In this document: positions 17,193 through 24,624 of the stretch, in pieces
Position numbering within the stretch: position 1 is the first letter of the stretch
Layout: each line of letters opens with the position of its first letter
Origin: Hymenobacter polaris
GTDB taxonomy: Bacteria > Bacteroidota > Bacteroidia > Cytophagales > Hymenobacteraceae
Length of the DNA: 64,000 bases
Direction of reading: 5' to 3'
Assembly (NCBI RefSeq): GCF_012927305.1
Contig: NZ_JABBGH010000001.1
Location: 1,860,001 to 1,924,000, forward strand
The notes under the pieces: model-generated
Told to the model about the DNA's origin: nothing
The model's database searches: none
What the model saw: the letters and a program-made list of their open reading frames with translations, nothing else
Made by a program: the position numbers and the translations under genes

Positions 17193-17402
17193 CTAGGCCA
17201 CGATGATAAATACGGCGATGGCTACAACGACCACGATGGCCAGAAAGACGCCGAGGGCGGCCCAGCTCTTCTTCTTGGACTTACCCCGAAACAGATTCGA
17301 GAGCCCCCATACCAACCCAACGAGCAGGGCCGCCCCGCCTATTAGCGCCAGCGCGAGATATTGTAAGCTAGGACCCCACGAATCACTGATTTTAAGTAGC
17401 AT
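17193..17402 (-). CDS. Small membrane protein with two helices
   Basis: 69 residues: two transmembrane helices (LALALIGGAALLVGLVWGL and AALGVFLAIVVVVAIAVFII) joined by a basic loop (FRGKSKKKS) that should face the cytoplasm. Not recognised as a named family; similar to the many small membrane proteins of Bacteroidota. Confidence 0.65.
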   Translation of the reverse strand: MLLKISDSWGPSLQYLALALIGGAALLVGLVWGLSNLFRGKSKKKSWAALGVFLAIVVVVAIAVFIIVA

Positions 17403-17497
17403 AGGCCAAATGTAAGCCCCGCTAGTATCATCCTCCTGCAGCTGCTCCCAACTATCGACTAGCCTAGGGTCATCTCGCTTGCCGAACTGCGCTACTA

Positions 17498-17662
17498 CTA
17501 TAGCGTACCTGGCTTTGAGTCAACAGCGAATGGTTTGCGTCCCTCCTGGCGCACCGCTTCGAAGAACTTATGGTCTAAGTCTCGATTGCGCCTACTCGTA
17601 CGCTTTTTGGGCTTCCAGAGCCCTAGGGTAAGCACCCGCTTGGCCGCCTCTACGAAGTTCAT
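17498..17662 (-). CDS. Possible 54-residue basic protein
   Basis: Short frame from ATG 17660-17662, starting MNFVEAAKRVLTLGLWKPKK and rich in Lys/Arg in the middle (TSRRNRDLDHKFF). Third positions and the ALG-like CTAGGG codon context match host genes. No family recognised. Confidence 0.35.
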   Translation of the reverse strand: MNFVEAAKRVLTLGLWKPKKRTSRRNRDLDHKFFEAVRQEGRKPFAVDSKPGTL

Positions 17663-17771
17663 AGTGACTAGGTATAAATACGTGTAGCACCTCTCATACG
17701 CGACTCAACCCTCCAGGTTATCTTCACGTTTTCCACTCCTTACGCAACCTAACGCTTCGCCCCACGCCGCC

Positions 17772-17987
17772 CTACAGCCATGACAGCAGCATCAATTCCA
17801 CCAGCCCCAGCCCAAGCGCAAACCCAATGAGGCGCCGGCCCCGACGCAGGTGCTGCTGCTCCGGGCCAACCGAATAGGCGAAGGCCCGCGGCAGCAGGTA
17901 CAGTAGCCCGCCTCCTACTAGCCAGCGCAACGACAGCAAACAGGTAGGAGGTAAGCCGCGCAGTAACGAATGTAATTGACTCATCAA
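17772..17987 (-). CDS. Small membrane protein
   Basis: 71 residues with two hydrophobic segments (LRWLVGGGLLYLLPRAFAY and LIGFALGLGLVELMLLSWL) separated by a His/Arg-rich loop. Unknown function. Second Met (MSQLHS) is an alternative start. Confidence 0.5.
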   Translation of the reverse strand: MMSQLHSLLRGLPPTCLLSLRWLVGGGLLYLLPRAFAYSVGPEQQHLRRGRRLIGFALGLGLVELMLLSWL

Positions 17988-18007
17988 ATTAAGCTCAGCT
18001 CTACAAC

Positions 18008-18471
18008 GTGCTACGCTATCGGTTCCAACTATTATGCCAACGTCCCCACCCGTCCCTTAAAAGTCTGGTGAACTCAGCTACGGCGTGGTGGCGTACACCA
18101 ACGGCCGCGTCTGCTTGTGCTTCAGCCTACTTCCTCTTAATACCCCTCTCAGATTGCCCGCTACCGCAACGGCCAGACCCACCGCAGCGACCACAACCGC
18201 CGCACTCTACTTGGCAAAGCGGCCCCCAGTACCATTGGCGGCCGCTAGCTGCTTCCCATCGAGGCCGTCATAGCAGGTGCGCAGCCGCTTTACGACGACC
18301 GCGGCCACAAGCACTTCGACGCCACCGCGCTCGCCAGCAGTACGCAGGAAGTTTCAGGTTATACAGAAGCAGGTAAAGCGCACACTAGCTCAACTTGCCA
18401 CGCAGTATCCCGTAAGCCAGAGCAAGCGGCAGCGCCTCCCTTTTCATCCTCCCTTTTTCCTTTTCCTCAAT
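18008..18471 (+). other. Possible decayed coding stretch
   Basis: Protein-like pieces appear in different plus-strand frames (for example PLYDDRGHKHFDATALASS near 18285-18341), with stops and frame changes between them. No family recognised; could be an old pseudogene. Confidence 0.3.
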
Positions 18472-18810
18472 ATGGCTACCGCCGCAATTCTCGCCCACCT
18501 CGATTCCACTATTCATTCGCTTGACCAAGGCCTGGCCCACGCCAAGCCCGGCGCCGTCCGCAGCATCAACAGCTGGGTAGAAACCCTCTCGGGGGCAGGC
18601 GTCCCCGCCCTAGGCACCCTGGCTGAGGAGCTGAAGCATTTGGAAGACCTACTTGCCAGCGATAAGGCGACCACCCCGCAACTCAAAAAGGCGCTCACCT
18701 CCATTGGCAAGCACACCAGCGCCGCCGCCGCTAGTGCCGAAGGGGCGTCCGTGGACAAAATCAAGCAAATCGGCCACCTGTTGACCGAAGCGGCGGCTAG
18801 CCTGCACTAA
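18472..18810 (+). CDS. Small helical hypothetical protein
   Basis: 112 residues, all-helical by composition (HLDSTIHSLDQGLAHAKPG; LAEELKHLEDLLAS; LTSIGKHTSAAAASAEG), with no signal. It looks like a small coiled-coil or phasin-like protein but no family is recognised. The start at ATG 18472 is preferred over the longer frame from 18277. A strong terminator follows 25 nt after the stop. Confidence 0.7.
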   Translation: MATAAILAHLDSTIHSLDQGLAHAKPGAVRSINSWVETLSGAGVPALGTLAEELKHLEDLLASDKATTPQLKKALTSIGKHTSAAAASAEGASVDKIKQIGHLLTEAAASLH

Positions 18811-18835
18811 ACGGCAGCTTTCGCACAGTAACCTT

Positions 18836-18864
18836 GCCCCGGTAACCAAATAGGTTGCCGGGGC
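18836..18864. terminator. Terminator after the 18472 gene
   Basis: GCCCCGGTAACC pairs with GGTTGCCGGGGC, followed by TTTTT. Confidence 0.9.
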
Positions 18865-19185
18865 CTTTTTCATTATCCCTCTCCAGCCTAGCTTATTCGC
18901 CCATTTTCCTACCAGAGCCAAGTTACACTTGCTAACTTTTATATATGCTTTATTAATTAGCCTTTATATCTTTTTGTTGTTAAGCTTAACCTATTGTATT
19001 GTTAGCCTTCTCTTGCTGCTAATTCTCGCTCGCTTGACTGCTCCCTGTTTGTTTCAGCTCAACCTACTCAGCATACCTCATATCAATTAAAATGCTGCTA
19101 TATCGGCACTAATGCATAGTGCCGCGCATTAAACTACTCAGCCAGCGGTAGCAATACCGAGGCTAAGTTTGTTTTCATAGCTCAG

Positions 19186-19215
19186 AAAGGCCCGCTGGTT
19201 TCTAGGGGGCCTTTT
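19186..19215 (+). terminator. Terminator 1 of a series
   Basis: AAAGGCCC pairs with GGGCCTTT, followed by T residues. Confidence 0.7.
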
Positions 19216-19297
19216 CAATTATCAGCCAATCCAATGAGGTAAGCTTAGTCGTAGGTCGGACACTAGTTGCTTTCCGTGCTCTGTTAAACAAACTCCG

Positions 19298-19325
19298 AAG
19301 CCCCGGCCGGTTGGTCGGGGCTTTT
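19298..19325 (+). terminator. Terminator 2 of a series
   Basis: AAGCCCCGGCC pairs with GGTCGGGGCTTTT (one G-T type mismatch). Confidence 0.8.
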
Positions 19326-19390
19326 ACTAAAGCCCTACTATAACGTACTAATACCTAGCACGCATTAGAACTAATACTCTTGCTGGCATT

Positions 19391-19420
19391 AAAACCCAGT
19401 CGGTTTCCGACTGGGTTTTT
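19391..19420 (+). terminator. Terminator 3 of a series
   Basis: AAAACCCAGTCGG pairs perfectly with CCGACTGGGTTTT around a TTT-containing loop. It lies inside the open frame that starts at TTG 19380, which argues for a later start of that gene. Confidence 0.8.
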
Positions 19421-19424
19421 CTTT

Positions 19425-19619
19425 GTGGCCACGGGCTTCTACGCCTTCTGCCTGCTCTCGTCCGTGGCGCAGCTGCACTGGGTGCTCAAGCACGGCACTT
19501 TCTTGGTTCGTCGCGGGGAAAGCCAAGGCAGCATGAATCTCTGCCACTGCGCCAACGAGGAGCACGGCTTCTTGGTGGAGGTACGCCTTACGTGCAACTG
19601 CCAGCAGGCTAACTTTTAG
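19425..19619 (+). CDS. Small hypothetical protein, possible paralogue of the 8700 gene
   Basis: About 64 residues if started at GTG 19425; the open frame extends to TTG 19380 but that part is occupied by a terminator. The sequence LHWVLKHGTFLVRRGES followed later by EEHGFLVEVRL resembles the 8700-8954 product in layout. A Cys-rich end (CNCQQANF; also LCHCANE) could bind metal. Start uncertain. Followed after 44 nt by the 19664 gene. Confidence 0.5.
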   Translation: MATGFYAFCLLSSVAQLHWVLKHGTFLVRRGESQGSMNLCHCANEEHGFLVEVRLTCNCQQANF

Positions 19620-19663
19620 CTCAACTGGTCGGTTATCCAGGCGCTTACCCTTTTCTCTAGTCT

Positions 19664-19966
19664 ATGTCGCACGCCTTTGACCCGGCGCACCACGTACTAG
19701 CGGTACGTGTCGCCTTTCACCAGCCCGTGTTAGAGTCGGGTTGGACGGGTTCTTTCCAGGTAGCTGGCCAACCTACCGACACCACTCACACCCAGGTGCT
19801 GGAGCGCAACGCGAAGGTCTTCAGCTTTCTCTCACCGGACCGCCACGATTTGCCCATTCGCGAGCGCATTGCCCTCAACCACGGTCAGCTTACGTTCGGC
19901 TACTTACCCCACCCGCCCCCGCACAACAGCCGGGGCCGGTTTCTGGACATGGCGGAGCGTGCGTAA
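19664..19966 (+). CDS. Hypothetical protein
   Basis: 100 residues, cytosolic, no recognised motif; begins MSHAFDPAHHVLAVRVAFHQ and ends with a His/Pro-rich segment. Likely cotranscribed with the small gene 44 nt upstream. Moderate support from codon use only. Confidence 0.5.
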   Translation: MSHAFDPAHHVLAVRVAFHQPVLESGWTGSFQVAGQPTDTTHTQVLERNAKVFSFLSPDRHDLPIRERIALNHGQLTFGYLPHPPPHNSRGRFLDMAERA

Positions 19967-20028
19967 GTGCTAGCGGGTAGGAGCCATTACCTGTTTAAAC
20001 AGCAGAGCAGGGAGCAAAGAAAAGCTGC

Positions 20029-20247
20029 TTATTCGTAAGCACACGCGATGCCGATAGCTTCTGCCTGCGCGCGCAGCTCGGCGGCTACTTTATCAGGCAG
20101 TTCCAGGGTTTGCGGCTGCTGGGCCAGTACGTGCTGAATCAGTACGCGGGCCCTGGCTACACGCAAGCCGCCCAAGTGGCAGAGTAGTAAAATAAAGCGC
20201 TCCTGGCTCTTGCAAGTTTCCCAGCTGTGAAAGGTCAGCTTCTTCAT
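20029..20247 (-). CDS. Small protein with ribosomal L7/L12 C-terminal-like pattern
   Basis: 72 residues starting at MKKLTFHSWE. The layout of a buried strand (RFILLLCHLGGL), a helix (RVARARVLIQHVL), a spacer with QPQTLELPDKVAAELRAQAE and a final strand (IGIACAYE) resembles the L7/L12 C-terminal fold, which Bacteroidota also use in small stand-alone proteins. This is inference from the pattern. The start was moved from 20304 to the internal Met. Confidence 0.5.
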   Translation of the reverse strand: MKKLTFHSWETCKSQERFILLLCHLGGLRVARARVLIQHVLAQQPQTLELPDKVAAELRAQAEAIGIACAYE

Positions 20248-20657
20248 AGCACAAAGTAAAGCTTCGCGGGTGAGCAGCGCTCCACTTTTCAAACTCCGCC
20301 GCATTCAGCACCAGACGCTACAGCACGGGCGGTAAGCCTGACCAGCGCACACCAGCTTCCGCATCAGCTATCAACACCAGTACACTGGCCGGCTCGTGAA
20401 ATAAACTCACCAACGACGTGCAGAGCTTCTTTGCGTCGGGTACAGCCGGCTCAGCGCTGAAGTGGTTGGTAGACGCGACCCGAACACTTTACAGTAGCAC
20501 CATCGGGGCCGACATTCGGGCTATCGGCGACGGCACCTAGTACCTGAAAGAAAAGGCGGGGCTAACTGATAAGCTCCTAGTAGACTAAGCCGCTGGCACC
20601 CATGGTTTCGGGAATTTAGGCCCTAGTTAGGTGCGAAACTGGGTGCAATAACTAAAA
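20248..20657. other. Gene-free stretch, possible gene remnant
   Basis: No intact gene. On the plus strand 20430-20590 reads protein-like (ALKWLVDATRTLYSSTIGAD then a TAG within AIGDGT*YLKEKAGLTDKLLVD), suggesting a decayed gene of unknown family. Confidence 0.35.
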
Positions 20658-20687
20658 AAGGCCCCTAGGGGTATCCTAGGGGCCTTT
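20658..20687. terminator. Terminator after tRNA-Ser
   Basis: AAAGGCCCCTAGG pairs perfectly with CCTAGGGGCCTTT across a 5-nt loop; it lies 4 nt past the tRNA 3' end on the minus strand. Confidence 0.85.
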
Positions 20688-20690
20688 CAG

Positions 20691-20778
20691 CGGAGAAGGG
20701 GGGATTCGAACCCCCGGTAGCCTTTAGAGCTACGGCAGTTTAGCAAACTACTGGTTTCAGCCACTCACCCACTTCTCC
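20691..20778 (-). tRNA. tRNA-Ser (anticodon GCT)
   Basis: 88-nt class II tRNA on the minus strand: acceptor GGAGAAG/CTTCTCC, D arm with GTGGCTGAAACCAG, anticodon loop TTGCTAA (GCT), long variable arm (GCCGTAGCTCTAAAGGCTACC) and T arm CGGGG-GTTCGAAT-CCCCC. CCA not encoded. Confidence 0.96.
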
Positions 20779-20960
20779 GAGAGTGGATTTACTGCGGACC
20801 AATTGGCCTTAGCGGCTGCAAATATACGGCGAGGACTGGAATATCGGCACGTGCGGGGCGACAAAGTTTCGAGCTTTACCCAAGGGCTTGATTGCCAGCC
20901 ATCGGGTGGCGCCCCCTTCTCCCGGGGTGGCCCGCCCTGGTGGTAGCCGCAGCTGAAACC

Positions 20961-20968
20961 TAGCTTTG
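20961..20968 (+). promoter_or_regulatory. -7 promoter box for the VWA/TPR operon
   Basis: TAGCTTTG followed by CAG, the same octamer plus CAG as at 12132; 78 nt upstream of the GTG start at 21047. Confidence 0.45.
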
Positions 20969-21046
20969 CAGGGGCGCACGCACGGGGCTCCGCCACGCGC
21001 TCGTTTGTCCGTTTTCCTTCTTTAAGCACTATTTGCCAGCTACCGC

Positions 21047-22033
21047 GTGATTTCCTGGGCTTATCCTGACTTTGGGCCGGCCGCGCTGGGCCTAGGGCTG
21101 CTGCTACTACTGCTGGTGCTGCAAGTGGCGCGCACCCGGCGGCTGGGGCAGCGGCTGGGCCTAGGCGCCGGCCGGCTGGCCTGGAAGCTGCCGCTGCGCC
21201 TGGTGGCCGGAGGCCTGCTGCTGCTAGCTTGGCTGGGGCCGGCGCTGGGCGTGCGGCAGCAAGCCATTCGTACCAGCGGGCAAGATGTGTGGCTGCTGGT
21301 CGATGTATCGCGCTCGATGGATGCGGCCGACGTGGCCCCCACACGCCTGCTGCGCACCCAGGCCGCCCTAACCGAGCTGGTGGCCGCCTTCCCGGCCGAC
21401 CGCCTGGGGCTGGTGGTGTTTGGCGCCGAGGCCTTCGTGCAGTGCCCCCTCACCTACGACCAGCCCGCTCTGCAAACGTTTATCAACACGCTCAGCACCC
21501 GGCTGGTGCCGCCCGGCCCCACCACGCTGCGCGCGCCGCTGCAGCTGCTACTGGCACGCCTCAGCACGCCCCCTGCCGGCGTGGCCCCGCGCGCCGTAGC
21601 CGCCGTAGTGCTGAGCGACGGCGAGGACTTTGGCGAGAACCTGGAGCCGGTGCTGCAGGCCCTCGGGCGCACCGGGGCGCGGGTGTATACGGTGGGGGTA
21701 GGCACCGCCCAGGGCGCCCCGGTGCCGGCGCCGGGCAACAAAAAGGCCCTGCTCAATGCCAAGGGCCGGCCTGTAATTAGCCACCTGGGCGAGGCCCCGC
21801 TGCTGCAGGTAGCCGCCCAAACCGGGGGCCAGTACGTGCCGCTCAACAACCGCGAAAACGGCCTGCCCACCCTGCTGGCCGACTTGCGCACGCTCCCTCC
21901 GGCCGCCAATGCGGCCGCTACCCGCACCGTGGCCGTGGCCGATAACCGCTACCGCTACCCGCTGGGTATAGCCCTGGCCTTGTTGCTGCTTGATAGCCTG
22001 CTAACCGTGCGCGTGCTGCGCCTCGACTCATGA
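21047..22033 (+). CDS. VWA-domain membrane protein, BatB-like
   Basis: Inner-membrane protein of the Bat (Bacteroides aerotolerance) type. Residues 10-70 hold two transmembrane helices, then a von Willebrand A domain begins at DVWLLVDVSRSMDA (near residue 82; DxSxS MIDAS metal site), with AVVLSDGEDFG as the second metal loop, and a last membrane helix near the C-terminus (YPLGIALALLLLDSLLTV). Start is GTG 21047. Its stop overlaps the next gene's ATG by 4 nt (ATGA), so the two are translationally coupled. Bat proteins work as multi-component periplasm-facing complexes; the MoxR ATPase and BatA usually found nearby are not in this window. Confidence 0.88.
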   Translation: MISWAYPDFGPAALGLGLLLLLLVLQVARTRRLGQRLGLGAGRLAWKLPLRLVAGGLLLLAWLGPALGVRQQAIRTSGQDVWLLVDVSRSMDAADVAPTRLLRTQAALTELVAAFPADRLGLVVFGAEAFVQCPLTYDQPALQTFINTLSTRLVPPGPTTLRAPLQLLLARLSTPPAGVAPRAVAAVVLSDGEDFGENLEPVLQALGRTGARVYTVGVGTAQGAPVPAPGNKKALLNAKGRPVISHLGEAPLLQVAAQTGGQYVPLNNRENGLPTLLADLRTLPPAANAAATRTVAVADNRYRYPLGIALALLLLDSLLTVRVLRLDS

Positions 22034-23028
22034 AAACCTGGCTGCTGACCCTGCTGCTGCTGAGCCTGGGGCTGCCCGGCTGGCGCTGGCTGCTGCGGGT
22101 GCGCGAGCACAACGCGGCCCAGCTGCAGGGCCTGGCCGCCGCCGCCCGCGGCCAAGCCCCCGAGGCGGCTTACTACTTTGGGCAGGCCGTGGTGCTGGCC
22201 GGCCGGGGTGGCCCCACCCCCGCCCTGCTGCTGAGCCAGGCGCAGGCGCAGGCGCGGGCGGGCCAGTTGCCCCAGGCCCGCGCCACCTACGCCCGCTTGC
22301 TGGGCCCGGCCGTGCCTAGGGCCCTAGGCAGCGCGGCGCGGCAGCAGCTGGCGGTGCTGCTGGCCCGGCAGGGGCAGGCGGCCCAGGCCACGGGCCTGCT
22401 GCGCCAAGCCCTGCGGCTGAACCCGAGCAACTTGGCAGCCCGCTACGACTACGAAGTGCTGACCCGCTATCTGGCCGAGCAGCAGCCCCCGCCGCCGTCT
22501 GCCGATTCGCCAGCGCCTAAGCCGCCTAGCAACCGGCCCGACTCGGCGGCCAGTGGGGGCAAGTCGCCCAGCCAGCAGCCCACCGGCCAGCCGGGCGCCG
22601 CCCCTAACGCTACCCGCCCCGAATCTGCCAGCGGCGGCTCGGCCCGCGCCCCCCAACCGGCCGCCGAGGGCCAGCCCAACCGCCAGCAGCCCACCCCAGG
22701 AGCTGGAAGCCAGGCTAACGGCAACTTCCGGCCGGGGGCCGGCCCCGAGCGGCCATTGCCCACTGGCAGCAGCAGTGGCTCGCAGCGCGGCCTGGGCGGC
22801 AGCGGCACCAAGCCCAGCGAACACCGCCAGGGCGCTGGCACCGACGCTGCCACCGACGCCGACGCCCAGCTGCAAACCCAGCGCGAGCGCTTGAAAGCCA
22901 TGAACTTATCGCCCGCCCAGGCCCAGCAGCTGCTTGATGCGCTACGGGCCGGCGAGCAGCAGTACTTGCAGCAGCGCCCTCGGGTGCGGCAAGGCGCGGC
23001 CCCGGCGCCGGGCACGCCCACCTGGTAG
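22030..23028 (+). CDS. TPR-repeat protein, BatC/BatE-like
   Basis: 332 residues. An N-terminal hydrophobic signal or anchor (TWLLTLLLLSLGLPGWRWLL) is followed by two or three TPR units (QGLAAAARGQAPEAAYYFGQ; ARAGQLPQARATYARLL; QGQAAQATGLLRQALRLNPS), then a 140-residue disordered Pro/Ser/Gly/Gln-rich linker and a short helical end (LSPAQAQQLLDALRAGEQQY). Its ATG overlaps the VWA gene stop, and this VWA-TPR order is the one seen in bat operons, where TPR partners contact the VWA proteins. The long linker is unusual for a BatC. Confidence 0.8.
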   Translation: MKTWLLTLLLLSLGLPGWRWLLRVREHNAAQLQGLAAAARGQAPEAAYYFGQAVVLAGRGGPTPALLLSQAQAQARAGQLPQARATYARLLGPAVPRALGSAARQQLAVLLARQGQAAQATGLLRQALRLNPSNLAARYDYEVLTRYLAEQQPPPPSADSPAPKPPSNRPDSAASGGKSPSQQPTGQPGAAPNATRPESASGGSARAPQPAAEGQPNRQQPTPGAGSQANGNFRPGAGPERPLPTGSSSGSQRGLGGSGTKPSEHRQGAGTDAATDADAQLQTQRERLKAMNLSPAQAQQLLDALRAGEQQYLQQRPRVRQGAAPAPGTPTW

Positions 23029-23153
23029 CGGCCGGCGCGGCCAAGCCAGCACTCGGGCAGGCCAGGTGGGCCCTAGGGGCGGCCGGCGCGGCAACTGCTT
23101 GGGGAGGCCGAATGGGCCAGGCTGGCGTTGGGCTAGGACCAGGGCCTAGGACG

Positions 23154-23161
23154 TACTTTTG
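23154..23161 (+). promoter_or_regulatory. -7 promoter box upstream of thiolase
   Basis: TACTTTTG, a perfect TAnnTTTG match, about 100 nt before the thiolase ATG. Confidence 0.4.
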
Positions 23162-23262
23162 CGCTGGCAAACGGCTGTTTGTTGGTGTACTCCTAAATTC
23201 CCCCGCCGCCTGAGCTACGAGCTAGCGCTGAGTGGTATGGCTTTCTCTCCCACCCCTGGTAT

Positions 23263-24444
23263 ATGCAAGTAAAAGAAGTAGTTATCGTGGCGGCCGTGCG
23301 CACGCCGATTGGCTCGTTTGGCGGCGCGCTGGCCTCGCTCACGGCCGTTGAGCTGGGCGCCATAGCCGTGAAGGGCGCCCTCGAAAAAGCCGGCGTGGAC
23401 CCCGCCGAGGTGCAGCAGGTGATTATGGGCAACGTGATTTCGGCCAACCTGGGGCAGGCACCCGCCCGGCAGGTGGCGCGCAAGGCCGGCTTGCCCGATA
23501 CGGTGGAATGCACGCTCGTGAACAAGGTGTGCGCCTCGGGCTCGAAGGCGATTATGCTGGCGGCCCAGGCCATTATGCTGGGCCAGGCCGAGGTAGTGCT
23601 GGCCGGCGGCATGGAGAGCATGAGCAACGTGCCCTACTACCTCGACAAAACCCGCTTCGGCATGAAGTACGGCGACGGCAAGCTCATTGACGGCCTGCAA
23701 AAAGACGGCCTCTGGGACCCCTACGGCGACTTTGCGATGGGCAACATTGCCGACGCCACGGCCAAGCACTACGGCATCACGCGCGAGGAGCAGGACGCCT
23801 TTGCCAAGCAGAGCTACGAGCGCAGCGCCGCCGCCGCCCAGGCCGGCAAGAAGAACAACGAGATTGTGCCCGTGACGGTATCGGTGCGCGGTAAGGACAC
23901 CGTGGTGAGCGACGACGAGGAGTACAGCAAGGTGCAGTTCGACAAGATGCTGACCCTGAAGCCAAGCTTCGGCAAGGAGGGCACCGTGACGGCCGCCAAC
24001 GCTTCGACCCTCAACGACGGGGCCGCCGCCGTGCTGCTGATGAGCCGCGAGAAAGCCGAGGCCCTCGGGGTGAAACCGCTGGCTTTGGTGCGCGGCTTCG
24101 CCGATGCCGAGCAGGCGCCGGAGTGGTTCACGACCACGCCCTCGCTGGCTATTCCGAAAGCGCTGAAGCACGCGGGCGTGGACGCTAAGGACGTTGACTT
24201 CTACGAGATTAACGAGGCCTTCTCGGTAGTATCCTTGGTGAACAACCGGCTGCTGGAGTTGGAGGGCGACAAGGTGAACGTGTACGGCGGGGCCGTGAGC
24301 CTGGGCCACCCCCTAGGGGCCTCGGGCGCCCGCATCGTGACCACGCTGCTGGCCGTCATGGAAAATGAGGGCGGCAAAATCGGCGTGACGGGCATCTGCA
24401 ACGGCGGCGGCGGCGCCAGCTCCATCGTGCTGGAGAAGCTGTAG
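23263..24444 (+). CDS. Acetyl-CoA acetyltransferase (thiolase)
   Basis: Biosynthetic/degradative thiolase II: condenses two acetyl-CoA to acetoacetyl-CoA or the reverse, in the cytosol as a tetramer. 393 residues with the acyl-enzyme Cys in NKVCASG (Cys90), NEAFS near 315, the active His in SLGHPLGASG near 350 and the second catalytic Cys in GICNGGGGAS near 380. All catalytic residues are present. Length is typical. Stand-alone, followed by a REP-like palindrome. Confidence 0.95.
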   Translation: MQVKEVVIVAAVRTPIGSFGGALASLTAVELGAIAVKGALEKAGVDPAEVQQVIMGNVISANLGQAPARQVARKAGLPDTVECTLVNKVCASGSKAIMLAAQAIMLGQAEVVLAGGMESMSNVPYYLDKTRFGMKYGDGKLIDGLQKDGLWDPYGDFAMGNIADATAKHYGITREEQDAFAKQSYERSAAAAQAGKKNNEIVPVTVSVRGKDTVVSDDEEYSKVQFDKMLTLKPSFGKEGTVTAANASTLNDGAAAVLLMSREKAEALGVKPLALVRGFADAEQAPEWFTTTPSLAIPKALKHAGVDAKDVDFYEINEAFSVVSLVNNRLLELEGDKVNVYGGAVSLGHPLGASGARIVTTLLAVMENEGGKIGVTGICNGGGGASSIVLEKL

Positions 24445-24463
24445 CCTCTAGCTGCATAAAACA

Positions 24464-24547
24464 GGCGGTCATGCGGAGCCTGCCGAAGCATCTCTACTGA
24501 ACCATACGGCGTGGTAGAGATGCTTCGGCAGGCTCCGCATGACCGCC
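24464..24547. repeat. REP-like palindromic repeat, copy 3
   Basis: Perfect 34-bp arms (24464-24497 and 24514-24547) with the core TGCCGAAGCATCTCTAC, just downstream of the thiolase gene. Confidence 0.9.
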
Positions 24548-24624
24548 TTTTATTTTTATATTTTAGCATTATCCCCTGAATCAGCAGTACGTTAGCGGCC
24601 TCACTCACCTTCACGTTCTGCTAT

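Larger units (their letters stand above)
18871..19424. other. AT-rich gene-free stretch with three serial terminators
   Basis: No gene is seen. Three terminator hairpins (19186-19215, 19298-19325, 19391-19420) follow each other at about 100-nt spacing, each preceded by about 80-100 nt of AT-rich non-coding sequence. This layout could mark small RNA genes. Confidence 0.55.

Noticed and set aside
19186..19420. CRISPR array reading of the three evenly spaced hairpins
   Set aside because: The hairpins differ in sequence and the spacing is about 100 nt; no direct repeat is shared and no cas gene is present.
20757..21344. 195-codon minus-strand frame overlapping tRNA-Ser and the VWA gene
   Set aside because: Low-complexity Ala/Arg/Pro sequence over a tRNA and the start of a well-supported gene.
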